A stretch of DNA of 64,000 nucleotides, from contig JAPLJV010000044.1 in NCBI GenBank assembly GCA_026388415.1, forward strand, positions 83,247-147,246. The letters are read 5' to 3'. The stretch is from Deltaproteobacteria bacterium (GTDB lineage: Bacteria > Desulfobacterota > Syntrophia > Syntrophales > JACQWR01). Shown piece by piece: positions 18,488-28,404 of the stretch. The position numbers were made by a program, and so were the translations under genes. The notes below the pieces were generated by a model. That model was not told the origin of the DNA. It made no database searches and saw only the letters and a list, made by a program, of their open reading frames with translations. Position 1 is the first letter of the stretch; every line of letters starts with the position of its first letter.

Positions 18488-21103
18488 ATGAATGCAAGAA
18501 CGGTTGCGAGCGGTCTTCACGACCTGGATGAGGTGGTTCAGGGTCTGTGTCTGGGCGACAATGTCGTCTTTCAGGTGGACCGTTTGGATGAATACCTTCA
18601 TTTTGCCCGACCTTTCGCCGCCCGGGCCATCGCCGACGGGCGTACCTGCGTTTACATGCGCTTCGCCCCCCATCCGCCCATCCTGGATGCCGCGCCGGGG
18701 CTTACCATCATCGAGGTCAACCCCCACGAGGGCTTCGATGCGTTCAGCGGTGCGGTCCATCAGATCATCGAGGATCTGGGTAAGGAGGTCTTCTACATCT
18801 TCGACAACCTTTCCGCCCTCGTCGTGGAGTGGGCAACGGATGAACTTCTGGCCAACTTCTTCCAGATCACCTGCCCCTTCCTTTACGAGCTCGACACGGT
18901 GGCCTTTTTCGCGCTGACGCGGGGCCACCATGCCCACAGCGTCGTCGCCCGCATCCGGGACACAACGCAAGTATTGATAGATGTGTATCACGTGCAGGGC
19001 GACATGTATATTCATCCGCTCAAGGTTTGGACGCGTTACTCCCCCCAGATGTTTCTCCCGCATATCCGTGCGGAAGCAGGGTGGTCACCCGTCTTCCAGA
19101 GCGGCGATGCGGCGGCAATTTCCGCCCGGGCGAGCCGGAACCCCTTGCACGTGAAGGACAAATCCACGGCCCCCTGGACGAGCGTCTACCGGAAGCTCAT
19201 GCAGTATCACGAAGCGGGAGAGTCCCTGACGGAGAATTCTTCGGAAGTCGCTGCCCTGAAGCAGGAGCTCACGCGTATGATGATCGGCAATCACCCGGAG
19301 TTCAGCCGTCTGGCCGATCAATACTTTACCATTGACGATCTCTTCTCTATCCGGGATCGCCTGATAGGGTCGGGGCGGATCGGCGGGAAAGCGGCCGGAA
19401 TGCTCCTGGCCCGGCGGATCCTAGCGGTGACAGCGGGCGCCTTTGAGTTCTCGGAGATTTTGGAGGAACACGACTCTTTCTATATCGGTGCGGACGTTTT
19501 CTTCACCTTCCTCGTGAACAACGAACTTTTCCGCCTGCGCCTGAAGCTCTCGCGGAGTTCCCATGTTTCCCATGAGGAATTTGCCGAGGTGGAGAAGCGC
19601 TTCCTTGCGGGTCGGTTTACGGCTGAGATACTGGAGCAGTTCCGGCGCATGCTCGATTACTTTGGCCAGGCCCCGATCATCGTGCGCTCGAGCAGTTTGC
19701 TTGAGGACAGCTTCGGCAACGCTTTTGCCGGTAAGTACCGGAGTGAGTACTGCGCGAATCAGGGAACTCCCGAGGTGCGACTGGAAGCCTTTCTCACGGC
19801 GGTGAAGCTCGTCTACGCCAGCACCTTAAACCCCGATGCCCTGACGTACCGGCGGACACGGGGACTCGGGGAAAGTGACGAACAGATGGCCATCCTCGTC
19901 CAGCGGGTCTCCGGCAGGCCCTTCAACCGCTATTTTTTTCCGACCCTGGCCGGGGTCGCCTTTTCCCGCAATCTCTATGCCTGGACAAACCGGATTGACC
20001 CTGAGCAGGGAATGATCCGGCTGGTCCTTGGATTGGGCACGCGGGCCGTCAACCGCGTGGGCGACGACTACCCGCGGATGATCGCCGTCAGCCACCCGCA
20101 ACTCCGCCCCGAAGCGGGGACGCGGATCGCCAAGTATTCGCAGTGGGAAATGGATGTCATTGATCTTGCGGAAAACCGGTTCGCCACGAAGTCCGTCCGG
20201 GAGGTCTTCCGCGACGGGGAGTATCCGCATTTACCCATGCTCGTCTCCCTGATGAAAGACGGCTATCTCAGTGATCCCTTCACCGGCAGGTTGCCGGCAG
20301 GAACGAACAAATTTGTCCTGACCTTCAACAACCTGATCAACCGTACAAATTTCGTAAAGATCATCGGGGAGATGCTCTCCCGCCTCGAGGGGGTCTACGG
20401 CCATCCCCTCGATACGGAGTTCACCGCCGCGGTGGATCATGACGGCCGTATCCGGGTGAATCTCCTCCAGTGCAGGCCCATGCGCCTTCCCGGGACGACG
20501 GGCCCCGTGGAACTGCCCCGGGAGCTGCCGACGGAGCGGATTCTTTTCCGGTCTCACCGAACGATCAGTGGCGGGGTTGTAGAGCAAATTCGGTATATTC
20601 TGTATATTGATCCAAAACGTTATGCAGCGATCGAGGAGAGGGACATCAAGAAAACTCTCGGCCGGATTGTCGGAAAAATCAACGAACACCCCCGGATTGA
20701 AGGGCAGAACCTCATCATGATGGGGCCAGGCCGCTGGGGAAGCAGCAATATCAACCTAGGCGTGAACGTGAGTTATGCGGACATCAATAACACGGCGGTT
20801 CTGGTCGAGATCGCCCGGGAGGCGGCGGGGCATATTCCCGAGGTGTCCTATGGAACCCACTTCTTTCTGGACCTCGTGGAGGCTCAGATCATCTATCTAC
20901 CCGTGTATCCCAACGATCCGGAGGCGGACTTCCAGCACAAGTTCTTTGCGGAGGCCAGGAATTCCCTGACCGACCTCCTGCCGGAGGCGGATAAATTCGC
21001 CCCGTATGTGCACCTGATTGATCTCCCGGCATGTACGGGGGGCCGTTACGCCCGTCTGGTTGCCGATCCCCGAAGCCAGCAGGCGGTGTGTTATATAGCC
21101 TAA
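18488..21103 (+). CDS. KaiC-like domain fused to PPDK/PEP-synthase ATP-binding domain, 871 aa
   Basis: Residues 1-200 resemble a RecA/KaiC-type fold (GDNVVFQVD, then FYIFDNLSALVVEWATDEL as the Walker B strand) but no clear Walker A GxxxxGKT is visible. Residues 290-680 form a PPDK N-terminal ATP-binding domain (RIGGKAAGMLLARRIL, then APIIVRSSSLLEDSFGNAFAGKYRS, and EFTAAVDHDGRIRVNLLQCRPM at its end). The last 170 residues hold GPGRWGSSNINLGVNVSYAD. The phosphohistidine and PEP-binding domains of true PEP synthase are absent, so it is unlikely to make PEP alone. ATG 18488 chosen over TTG 18485. Confidence 0.8.
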   Translation: MNARTVASGLHDLDEVVQGLCLGDNVVFQVDRLDEYLHFARPFAARAIADGRTCVYMRFAPHPPILDAAPGLTIIEVNPHEGFDAFSGAVHQIIEDLGKEVFYIFDNLSALVVEWATDELLANFFQITCPFLYELDTVAFFALTRGHHAHSVVARIRDTTQVLIDVYHVQGDMYIHPLKVWTRYSPQMFLPHIRAEAGWSPVFQSGDAAAISARASRNPLHVKDKSTAPWTSVYRKLMQYHEAGESLTENSSEVAALKQELTRMMIGNHPEFSRLADQYFTIDDLFSIRDRLIGSGRIGGKAAGMLLARRILAVTAGAFEFSEILEEHDSFYIGADVFFTFLVNNELFRLRLKLSRSSHVSHEEFAEVEKRFLAGRFTAEILEQFRRMLDYFGQAPIIVRSSSLLEDSFGNAFAGKYRSEYCANQGTPEVRLEAFLTAVKLVYASTLNPDALTYRRTRGLGESDEQMAILVQRVSGRPFNRYFFPTLAGVAFSRNLYAWTNRIDPEQGMIRLVLGLGTRAVNRVGDDYPRMIAVSHPQLRPEAGTRIAKYSQWEMDVIDLAENRFATKSVREVFRDGEYPHLPMLVSLMKDGYLSDPFTGRLPAGTNKFVLTFNNLINRTNFVKIIGEMLSRLEGVYGHPLDTEFTAAVDHDGRIRVNLLQCRPMRLPGTTGPVELPRELPTERILFRSHRTISGGVVEQIRYILYIDPKRYAAIEERDIKKTLGRIVGKINEHPRIEGQNLIMMGPGRWGSSNINLGVNVSYADINNTAVLVEIAREAAGHIPEVSYGTHFFLDLVEAQIIYLPVYPNDPEADFQHKFFAEARNSLTDLLPEADKFAPYVHLIDLPACTGGRYARLVADPRSQQAVCYIA

Positions 21104-21111
21104 ACCCCTAT

Positions 21112-22359
21112 TTACATCCAGCCGCGGAGTTGCATGGCTTCCACGACCCTCTCCACGGCGACGACATAGGCCGCCTGACGCATGTTGATGTTGTACTTTT
21201 TCGATGTCTCAAACACCTTGTGATAGGCGGAAGTCATTTTTTTGTCCAGGCGCTTGTGGACCTCTTCCTCATCCCAGTAGTACATATAGAAATTCTGGAC
21301 CATTTCGAAGTAGGATACGGTCACGCCGCCGGCATTGCACAGGAAGTCGGGGATCACATGGACGCCGTTCTTGTGCAGGATTTCGTCGGCTTCCGGCGTC
21401 GTCGGGCCGTTGGCCAGCTCGGCGATAATCTTCGCCTTGATCCTGGGGGCGTTTACCTCGGTGATGACGCTCTCCAGAGCCGACGGGAACAGGATATCTA
21501 CATCCATTTCCAGAAGGTCTTCGTTGGTAATGAATTCCGTGTCGGGGAAGTTGCAGACGGACGATGTCTGTGCTTTGTGTTCCCCGACGGCCACGGGGTC
21601 GAAACCGGCGTCGCAACTGATGCCGCCCCTGGAGTCACTGACCGCCACGATCTTGCAGCCGAACATGGTCTGGGCGAGACAAGCGGCGTAATAACCGGCA
21701 TTGCCGTAACCCTGGACGGCGATGGTGGCCTTGGACAGATCAATGCCCAGGACTTTTGCCGCTTCGCGAACGGTGTAAAGGCCGCCCCGGGCGGTGGCAT
21801 CCCCGCGGCCGGCGGAACCGCCGAGGGCCAAGGGTTTGCCTGTGATCACGCCGAACTGGTTTTTACCGGAGAGTTTGGAGTATTCATCCATCATCCAGGC
21901 CATGATCTGGGGGTTGGTGTACACATCCGGCGCCGGAACGTCCTTTTCCGGACCGATAAACTGCCAGATCTGATCAATATAGGCGCGGCTGACGCGTTCC
22001 AGTTCACCCTGGGACATCTCTTTCGGGTTGCAGATAACGCCGCCCTTGCCGCCGCCCAGGGGCAGGTCAACCACGGCGCATTTCCAGGTCATCCAGGCGG
22101 CCAGAGCCTTTACCGTGTCTATGGTTTCATCGGGATGAAACCGGATGCCGCCCTTCGCCGGGCCTCTGGCATCGTTGTACTGCACACGGAAACCTTGAAA
22201 CACCTTGACCGTGCCGTCGTCCATCCGGATCGGCAGGGAAACATATAATTCACGCACGGGGACCCGGAGCATAGCATGAATGCCGGGATCCAGATTCAAG
22301 ATTTTGGCGCACTGATCCAACTGTTTCTGCGCCACCGCAAAGGCATTTGACTCTGACAT
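21112..22359 (-). CDS. gdhA: Glu/Leu/Phe/Val dehydrogenase (glutamate dehydrogenase), 415 aa
   Basis: Contains the amino-acid dehydrogenase signature with the catalytic lysine region ([16 protein letters not shown]), the K-containing [13 protein letters not shown] motif, and the NAD(P) fold [12 protein letters not shown]. It interconverts glutamate and 2-oxoglutarate with ammonium. Length fits the hexameric short class. ATG 22359 is chosen because it has a GAGGAG ribosome site; an earlier start at 22425 lacks one. It converges on the PPDK-N gene with an 8-base gap. Confidence 0.93.
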   Translation of the reverse strand: MSESNAFAVAQKQLDQCAKILNLDPGIHAMLRVPVRELYVSLPIRMDDGTVKVFQGFRVQYNDARGPAKGGIRFHPDETIDTVKALAAWMTWKCAVVDLPLGGGKGGVICNPKEMSQGELERVSRAYIDQIWQFIGPEKDVPAPDVYTNPQIMAWMMDEYSKLSGKNQFGVITGKPLALGGSAGRGDATARGGLYTVREAAKVLGIDLSKATIAVQGYGNAGYYAACLAQTMFGCKIVAVSDSRGGISCDAGFDPVAVGEHKAQTSSVCNFPDTEFITNEDLLEMDVDILFPSALESVITEVNAPRIKAKIIAELANGPTTPEADEILHKNGVHVIPDFLCNAGGVTVSYFEMVQNFYMYYWDEEEVHKRLDKKMTSAYHKVFETSKKYNINMRQAAYVVAVERVVEAMQLRGWM

Positions 22360-22561
22360 ATAATTCTCCTCTTTCAGTAATGGATTCATAGGCAAGCGGC
22401 AGTCATTTGCCGCCTGCCTTAACATGTCAAAATATGTCTGTCAATAGGGAAGAATTACAGGAAACCAAATGACCCGATACTAATATTCACTATCGAAATC
22501 ATGCATTTTGTCGAGCTTAGAGATTTGCTGATCTTCTATTCAACAGACATCAACAGGCATG

Positions 22562-22591
22562 TTGACTTTTTTCATAAGACTGCTGTAGAAT
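22562..22591 (+). promoter_or_regulatory. Sigma-70-type promoter ahead of the GH57 gene
   Basis: TTGACT (22562-22567) and TAGAAT (22586-22591) with an 18-base spacer end 33 bases before the ATG of the GH57 gene. Confidence 0.5.
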
Positions 22592-22624
22592 AGCACAAAT
22601 TACAAACCGCAGGCTGGAGTTCAT

Positions 22625-23605
22625 ATGCCCCTCGTCTCCTTTTATTTTCAGATGCATCAACCTTTTCGGCTTCATCCGGACCGGGACAAGTTCTTCTGGG
22701 AAGAAAGGAACCGCGACATTTTCCTGAAGGTTGCCGACAAGTGTTATCTGCCTGCCGTGCGAATGTTCACGGAACTAATCGCCGAATATCCGCTGTTTAA
22801 GATTGCCCTGGGCCTTTCAGGAACATTTCTGGAGCAGGCGGAGCTTTATAACCCCGAGGTCGTCAAGGCCCTCCAGGAATTGTTTGCTGCCGGACGGAAG
22901 GGTGGGCAGGTGGAATGTCTGGATGAGACCTATTACCATTCTTTGACCAGTCTTTTTGCCGATCCCCGGCGTCAGGAATTCCGCGATCAGGTAGCCCTGC
23001 ATCGGGAAAAGCTTCGGATGCTTTTCGGTGTCGTTCCCACTTCCTTCCGCAATACGGAACTGATGTATAACAACCACATTGCCGATGTGGTTGCGGACAT
23101 GGGCTATCAGGCCATTCTCTGCGAGCAGCGTCCGGACATGTTTATCACGGATGACAAGCCTATTTCTCCTAACACTGTTTTTCATGCTCAGGGAAGCAAG
23201 TTGGTTGTCATTCCGCGTAATCGCGAACTAAGCGATGACGTGGCCTTTCGGTTTCCTCACCGGCCGATTACGGCGGAGGAATACGCCTCTTACCTGGCAA
23301 AGGTGGATGGGGAAGTAGTGCTGCTCGGTTACGATTTTGAGCACATCGGGGAACATATCTGGGAGGACAAGGGGATATTTGCTTTCTGGCGAGGTCTTCC
23401 CGCCGCCCTGGCGTCTTATCCCAATGTCGTGGTATCTACGCCCACGGAGATTGCCCAGGCCTTCAAGAACGCCGCTTGTCCGGAGCTGAGCATTCAAGGC
23501 CTTTCTACGTCATCATGGGCTGATGCCGGGCGGGACACCTTCGGCTGGCTGGGGACAGCTACGCAATATGAACTGTTTCGGGACATTGAGAATCTGGAAT
23601 ACTGA
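22625..23605 (+). CDS. Glycoside hydrolase family 57 protein, C-terminus cut off by a frameshift
   Basis: An alpha-amylase or glucanotransferase-like GH57 enzyme acting on glycogen or starch. The start MPLVSFYFQMHQPFRL, the RNTELMYNNHIADVV region and YDFEHIGEHIW match the catalytic core. The frame ends at TGA 23603-23605 in the middle of the expected C-terminal domain; the missing piece (WRHLTTSDHVYFLHENEG) continues at once in the -1 frame. As written it gives 326 residues instead of about 375 or more. The frame after the shift runs on into glycogen synthase, so the original may have been a fused GH57-GT5 protein or two tightly joined genes. Confidence 0.8.
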   Translation: MPLVSFYFQMHQPFRLHPDRDKFFWEERNRDIFLKVADKCYLPAVRMFTELIAEYPLFKIALGLSGTFLEQAELYNPEVVKALQELFAAGRKGGQVECLDETYYHSLTSLFADPRRQEFRDQVALHREKLRMLFGVVPTSFRNTELMYNNHIADVVADMGYQAILCEQRPDMFITDDKPISPNTVFHAQGSKLVVIPRNRELSDDVAFRFPHRPITAEEYASYLAKVDGEVVLLGYDFEHIGEHIWEDKGIFAFWRGLPAALASYPNVVVSTPTEIAQAFKNAACPELSIQGLSTSSWADAGRDTFGWLGTATQYELFRDIENLEY

Positions 23606-23748
23606 ACCACTGGCGCCATCTGACTACATCGGATCATGTCTATTTCCTGCACGAAAATGAAGGAGAAGACAACGCCGTCCATAACTATTTCAATCCCTAC
23701 GGTTCCATCGCCCGCCCTTCTCACATCCTGACGCGGAAGATAGATTAT
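23590..23748 (+). pseudogene. C-terminal piece of the GH57 gene in the -1 frame
   Basis: After TGA at 23587 in this frame, the reading ILNHWRHLTTSDHV, then YFLHENEGEDNAVHNYFNPY and SIARPSHILTRKIDY is clear GH57 C-terminal sequence. It has no start of its own and joins the preceding frame if one base is restored near 23597-23599 (GGAA to GGAAA). No stop separates it from the glycogen synthase frame. Confidence 0.7.
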
Positions 23749-25293
23749 TTGGAAATGGCCGTGAAGCGTTCTGCCATCTTAATAAAAAGGCAAAAGACGG
23801 CGGTGTTGATGATCAGCCCGGAAACGGGTCGCTTGCCGACGGGCATGGGGGGGTTGGCGCAATATGTTTTCGGTAAGACCGGCGGGCAGGGGGAGGTGGT
23901 TTCGGCGCTGTGCGAGGGCCTCACGGAACGGGGCATCCATGTGCATGTGATAACGCTTAATCTGAAAAAACGTTTTCGCAGTGAGGCCAATTTAACCGAG
24001 CTGCAATGGCAGCAACTGCGCTACACGATAGATCCCCAGAATATTCATCTCATCAGCTCCTCTTTGTTTGCCGATAAATTGAGCGCCTATTCCGGGGATG
24101 TGCTGCTAACGGCAGCAGAATTTCAAAAAGAGGCAGTGAACAACCTGATTAAAACACTCCGGGCTGAACACGAAGGACTTATCATCCACAGCCATGACTG
24201 GATGGCCGGGGGCGCAATTACCGCCTATGCCAAAGCCAGGAGGCTGCCCGTCCTGCATACGGTACACAATGTCTTTACGGCCCATTTGCCTGTTGATTAT
24301 CTCAGTGGCGTGGATCGTAAAACTTTATCGGGCAGGCTTTATCTGACCAACATCAATGGCACCGATTGCATTGATTGCCAGGCGACGGCAATAAAAAATG
24401 CCACGCTCATAAACTTCGTGGGGCAAAGATTTCTGAAAGAAGTCGTAGATGATTACTTTCTCGACCGGAACATTGTCCCTACCAGTGTCAGGAACGAGGT
24501 GAAGGCTAAATACTATGCCGATGCGGCCTCGGCCATAATAAATGCGCCCTCCAACTCCGTTTACCCGGAACGCTGTGAATTTATTGTAAGAAAGTACGGT
24601 CCCGATGACGATGTAATCCAGGCCAAAAGAGAGAACCTTGTCGCCTTCCAGCAGCGCACGGGTTTAAATGCTAATCCTGAGGCCATCCTTTTTTACTGGC
24701 CATCGCGACTTGACCCATTCCAAAAAGGTGTAGAGCTCCTGGAGCAGATTGCCCTGCCTTTTGTCATGACCCATAGTGATGCGCAAATAGCGATTGTGGG
24801 TAACGGCATTGGTGATGATTATTACCACAGCGATGTCGTGGGCGGGATTGCCATGGCATCGCAGGGAAGAATTGCCTATCAACCCTACAACGAGGAGATG
24901 TCCCTGCTCGGTTATGCGGCGGCCAGCGATGTTTTTGGGGCGTCTCTCTATGAACCCTGCGGACAGATTGATCAATTAGGCAATCTGTTTGGCGCCACGG
25001 CCACCAACCGCGACACGGGGGGATACCACGACAAGATCCGGGAATTAAAGCTCAGAATTGACGGCGCCACGCATGACGTGGGCAACGGCTTTCTCTTCCG
25101 CGATTACGATGCCGGAGGACTCTGGTTTGCTCTCGAGAAAAGCCTGCTCTTCCATCGCCATGCCCCGGAAATAAAGGCCGGGCAGATCATCAGGATTATG
25201 AAGGAAACCCGGGAAAGGCATGACTTAGGAAAAATGATCTCCGCCTACATCCGGCTTTATGAAAAACTCAATAACGGCAAACCACTGGCTTAA
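23749..25293 (+). CDS. Glycogen/starch synthase (GT5 family), 514 aa
   Basis: A glycosyltransferase that extends alpha-1,4-glucan from ADP- or UDP-glucose. It has the N-terminal ISPETGRLPTGMGGLAQYV with the glycine-rich donor loop, the HSHDWMAGG acceptor motif, and the C-terminal EPCGQIDQLGNLFGA block holding the catalytic Glu. Possible starts are TTG 23749 or ATG 23755 but neither has a clear ribosome site; the frame is open back to 23590 through the GH57 tail. Its place beside GH57 links it to glycogen storage. Confidence 0.85.
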   Translation: MEMAVKRSAILIKRQKTAVLMISPETGRLPTGMGGLAQYVFGKTGGQGEVVSALCEGLTERGIHVHVITLNLKKRFRSEANLTELQWQQLRYTIDPQNIHLISSSLFADKLSAYSGDVLLTAAEFQKEAVNNLIKTLRAEHEGLIIHSHDWMAGGAITAYAKARRLPVLHTVHNVFTAHLPVDYLSGVDRKTLSGRLYLTNINGTDCIDCQATAIKNATLINFVGQRFLKEVVDDYFLDRNIVPTSVRNEVKAKYYADAASAIINAPSNSVYPERCEFIVRKYGPDDDVIQAKRENLVAFQQRTGLNANPEAILFYWPSRLDPFQKGVELLEQIALPFVMTHSDAQIAIVGNGIGDDYYHSDVVGGIAMASQGRIAYQPYNEEMSLLGYAAASDVFGASLYEPCGQIDQLGNLFGATATNRDTGGYHDKIRELKLRIDGATHDVGNGFLFRDYDAGGLWFALEKSLLFHRHAPEIKAGQIIRIMKETRERHDLGKMISAYIRLYEKLNNGKPLA

Positions 25294-26795
25294 TTATGTA
25301 CCAGCGTCGCCACTGTTCGATTCTCTTTGGTCAGGTATTTATTGGCTACCCGCGTTATATCGGCGGGTGTGATTTTTTCTATGAAATTGATGTGATTGAC
25401 CAGATAACGATAATCTCCGGCCAACATTTCGTAGTACGAAAGCTTATTAGCCAGACCGGAATTAGAAGCTAATCCTCTGATAAAATCGGCCTTGAGCTGG
25501 TTTTTGGTCTTTTCAATTTCTTGGCTCGATACCGCTTCCGTCTTTAATTTTTCGATTTCCTGATAGATTGCGTTCTCCAATTCGGCGCTCGTATGGGGGT
25601 CGCGAGGTGTGGCAAAAATGGCAAACAGGTTCGGGTACCGGACGCCCGGCCAGCCGTTCGCCGCTTGGACGCTTTCGGCCAGACCCTTGGTTTCTACAAT
25701 TGATTTATAAAGCCGGGAGGTCCTTCCCTGCGATAAAATGCTTTCGATGACATCAAAGACGTAGTCGTCAAAGGACGGTAACGTTGTTTTATGATAACCG
25801 ATTGCGAGCTGCGGGCGGGCGGAAAAAGATACTTCGGCCCTCCTTTCGCCCTTTTGCGGAGGTTCGGCGCTGATGTGAACAGCCGATATTTTTTGGCGTT
25901 TGATGCCGCCGAAATATTTTTTTACAATTTTCATGGTGGCTGAGATATCAATGTCGCCGACGATGGCGATCACGGTATTATTGGGTGCGTGATAGCGGTT
26001 GAAGAAATCCCGCATATAATCGGGATTGAGAAATGACATATCCGATGGCCAGCCCAGGATCGGCCGTCCGTAAGGATGGGCCTGGAAAGCGGCCGCCTGG
26101 AACTGCTCCATCAGTTTGCCTTCGGGGTCGGATTCTACCGATTGCCGGCGCTCTTCCATAACCACATCGCGTTCGGTATAAAATTCACGAAATACGGGAT
26201 GTTGCATGCGGTCGGCCTCGATGCGCGCCCAGAGTTCAATCTTGTTCGCCGGCAGACTGACCTGGTAGGTAGTGACATCCTGACCCGTGGAGGCATTCAG
26301 GCCGACGGCGCCGTTTTCCGTGTAGAGACGGTCTATTTCGTTGGACAGGATCAGCGGCTGGTGTTTTTTATGCAGTTCCGAGAGCTTTGTTTGCAGTTCT
26401 TCCATAAGCTTTTTATCTGCACCTTCCTCTTTCATCTTTTCCTGATCGAGGTGGGAACCCACCTGGTTTATCTGCTGCAGAATTCTTCTTTCGGCCGGAT
26501 AGTTTTTGGCGCCGATTGTTTCTGTGCCCTTGAACATCAGGTGTTCCAGTAAATGAGCAGTGCCGGTCGCCCCGTTGGCTTCATCAACGGCGCCGACCCG
26601 GTGTCTGATGTAGAGCGACACGGTGGGGCTCGTATGACGGGCAAGCATGAGGACTATGAGGCCATTATCAAGGGTGTACTTCTTTACCTGTTTTTCCAGT
26701 TCGTAGGACCACAAGCGGGCCGGGGTGATAAAGACCAGAGTGAGCAGGATAAGTGTTGTCAATATGCGACTGTTGTAATTACCCGGAGTATTCAT
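25290..26795 (-). CDS. M16-family zinc protease (active subunit type), 501 aa
   Basis: A secreted or periplasmic M16 peptidase with signal peptide (about 1-30) and the inverted zinc motif HLLEH (in TAHLLEHLMFKGTE) plus a downstream Glu in the ERRQSVESDPEG zone. The C-terminal half has the second M16 fold. It is the last gene of a minus-strand block and its stop overlaps the end of the convergent glycogen synthase gene. Its likely partner, an inactive M16 subunit, is four genes upstream at 29639. Confidence 0.9.
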   Translation of the reverse strand: MNTPGNYNSRILTTLILLTLVFITPARLWSYELEKQVKKYTLDNGLIVLMLARHTSPTVSLYIRHRVGAVDEANGATGTAHLLEHLMFKGTETIGAKNYPAERRILQQINQVGSHLDQEKMKEEGADKKLMEELQTKLSELHKKHQPLILSNEIDRLYTENGAVGLNASTGQDVTTYQVSLPANKIELWARIEADRMQHPVFREFYTERDVVMEERRQSVESDPEGKLMEQFQAAAFQAHPYGRPILGWPSDMSFLNPDYMRDFFNRYHAPNNTVIAIVGDIDISATMKIVKKYFGGIKRQKISAVHISAEPPQKGERRAEVSFSARPQLAIGYHKTTLPSFDDYVFDVIESILSQGRTSRLYKSIVETKGLAESVQAANGWPGVRYPNLFAIFATPRDPHTSAELENAIYQEIEKLKTEAVSSQEIEKTKNQLKADFIRGLASNSGLANKLSYYEMLAGDYRYLVNHINFIEKITPADITRVANKYLTKENRTVATLVHN

Positions 26796-26796
26796 A

Positions 26797-27024
26797 CTAT
26801 TCGGCCTTTTCCTTTATAAAGTAGAAATACAATTGCAGGATCGAGTAAATAAAACCGACAACGCTGATCAGCAACATCAAAGAGTGAGAAAAAAATGCCA
26901 AAACGAACTCAGCCGGATTTTTCAACTGATAAGCGCTGATCAGATTAACAACAGATAAAGATAAGAACAAGACGGCCAGAACGGCAATCACAACGATTTT
27001 AATCCACCAGGTAAACGAGCCCAT
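26797..27024 (-). CDS. Small membrane protein with two helices, 75 aa
   Basis: Two strongly hydrophobic segments (about residues 7-30 and 41-68) with a short charged tail; no known domain. The stop is immediately before the start of the M16 protease gene, so translational coupling is likely. It could be a membrane helper of the neighbouring peptidase or radical SAM protein, but nothing in the sequence shows this. Confidence 0.65.
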   Translation of the reverse strand: MGSFTWWIKIVVIAVLAVLFLSLSVVNLISAYQLKNPAEFVLAFFSHSLMLLISVVGFIYSILQLYFYFIKEKAE

Positions 27025-27039
27025 ATCCTCTTTCCTATA

Positions 27040-28389
27040 TCAAGTGGGAAGTCGCGTCAATGATTTCAGCGATTGGTACATTTCATCAGTAAAATTATCT
27101 CCTTGGCAAGGCAGAAGCGTATTGTTGTGATACAGGGGTTCGGCCTCGATATTGAAGGGGGAAACCTGCACCGCCTCATCCCACAGAGCCGTGCCGGGGA
27201 TGGGGGAATATTCCGCCAGAATGGGCTTTGCGCCGCATGATTTGACAAATAAGATGCTTTCCCTCACCTCTGTTGCCGTTTGTTGAGGCAGACCGCAGAG
27301 GAGATAGATGCCGATTTCGTCTTGCCGGTAGCCCGCCTTAACCAAACATTGGACAGCCTGCTGTAATTCGCTATTGGTGACCTTGCCGCCCGTCTCTTGC
27401 TGCCGTGCGATGTCCGCCGTTTCAAAGCCGAAACGAATGGTTTTAAATCCGGCCTTAAACATCAACATGGCGATTTCGTCGTTAACTTCCCGTATATGCA
27501 GGCCATTCGGGCAATGAAACTGCCAGGGGAGGTGATGTTTAATAATTTCTTCAAGTAAAGGGATGGCCATTTCCAGCGGTTGGACAAGAAAGGCGTCATC
27601 GTATAAAGAGAAATTTTGGACATGTAAGGACTGATGCCAGAACTCGAGTTCCGCAAAAACCTGGTCGGGGTCTCGCCGCAGAAACGAAGGATTTAAAATC
27701 CCGGAGGCGCAATAGGTACAAGTAAAAGGACACCCGCGTGAGGTCATTATGGGCAACTGGTCGGGGTGGTGGACAAGATCGTACGCCGGGTAGGGGCTGG
27801 AATCCAGATTGCCGGGATCGGCCGGGAAGGGCAAATCAACATTGAACTCTGCCTTCATCAGAGCGGCAATCGCTGCTTCCCCATTTCCCGACAGTACAAA
27901 ATCCGCCCCGGACCGGGCAGCGTGCTGCGGGCAAAGGGTCGCGTAATTGCCTCCCATAACGACCGGCACTCCGGGCATGATTTCTTTTACAATGCTGATA
28001 GTCTCAAATACCCCTGGGTACCAGTAGGTCATCATCGAGGTGATCATAATCATCTGAGGCTGGGGCAAATTCAGCAGCATGGCGCGCAAAATGTGCGGCG
28101 CCAGGCCATAGCGGTGATATTTTTTCGGGATACTTTTTAAGGCCGCCGGTTTGGTAATCGTCTCTCTGAAATACTTGCCCTGGCCGTCCGCAAAACGACG
28201 GGGAGCGCGAGGCGAGAGCTCCTTTCTCATCTGCGGATTCCAGGGATCCAGGCAATCAATTAACTCGACGTGATAACCGTTATTGCGTAAAAAAGAGCCG
28301 ATATAAAGCAGCCCTAATGGCTTAATCCAATAGTCAAAGGCGGCAAAGTCATGTATCCAGGGGTTGATGAGCAGGATTGTTTTATTCAT
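27040..28389 (-). CDS. B12-binding-type radical SAM protein, 449 aa
   Basis: The N-terminal ~150 residues match a cobalamin-binding-like domain (LLINPWIHDF, then IGSFLRNNGYHVELIDCLD). The radical SAM core carries the three-cysteine cluster in TSRGCPFTCTYCASG. The C-terminal part lacks known accessory clusters. It likely performs methylation or another radical reaction on an unknown substrate. It sits between an M20 peptidase and a small membrane protein on the minus strand with short gaps. Confidence 0.85.
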   Translation of the reverse strand: MNKTILLINPWIHDFAAFDYWIKPLGLLYIGSFLRNNGYHVELIDCLDPWNPQMRKELSPRAPRRFADGQGKYFRETITKPAALKSIPKKYHRYGLAPHILRAMLLNLPQPQMIMITSMMTYWYPGVFETISIVKEIMPGVPVVMGGNYATLCPQHAARSGADFVLSGNGEAAIAALMKAEFNVDLPFPADPGNLDSSPYPAYDLVHHPDQLPIMTSRGCPFTCTYCASGILNPSFLRRDPDQVFAELEFWHQSLHVQNFSLYDDAFLVQPLEMAIPLLEEIIKHHLPWQFHCPNGLHIREVNDEIAMLMFKAGFKTIRFGFETADIARQQETGGKVTNSELQQAVQCLVKAGYRQDEIGIYLLCGLPQQTATEVRESILFVKSCGAKPILAEYSPIPGTALWDEAVQVSPFNIEAEPLYHNNTLLPCQGDNFTDEMYQSLKSLTRLPT

Positions 28390-28404
28390 TATTCAGACGC
28401 TGCT

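Noticed and set aside
23590..23605. Programmed ribosomal frameshift in the GH57 gene
   Set aside because: No slippery heptamer (X XXY YYZ) is present; a one-base indel explains it better.
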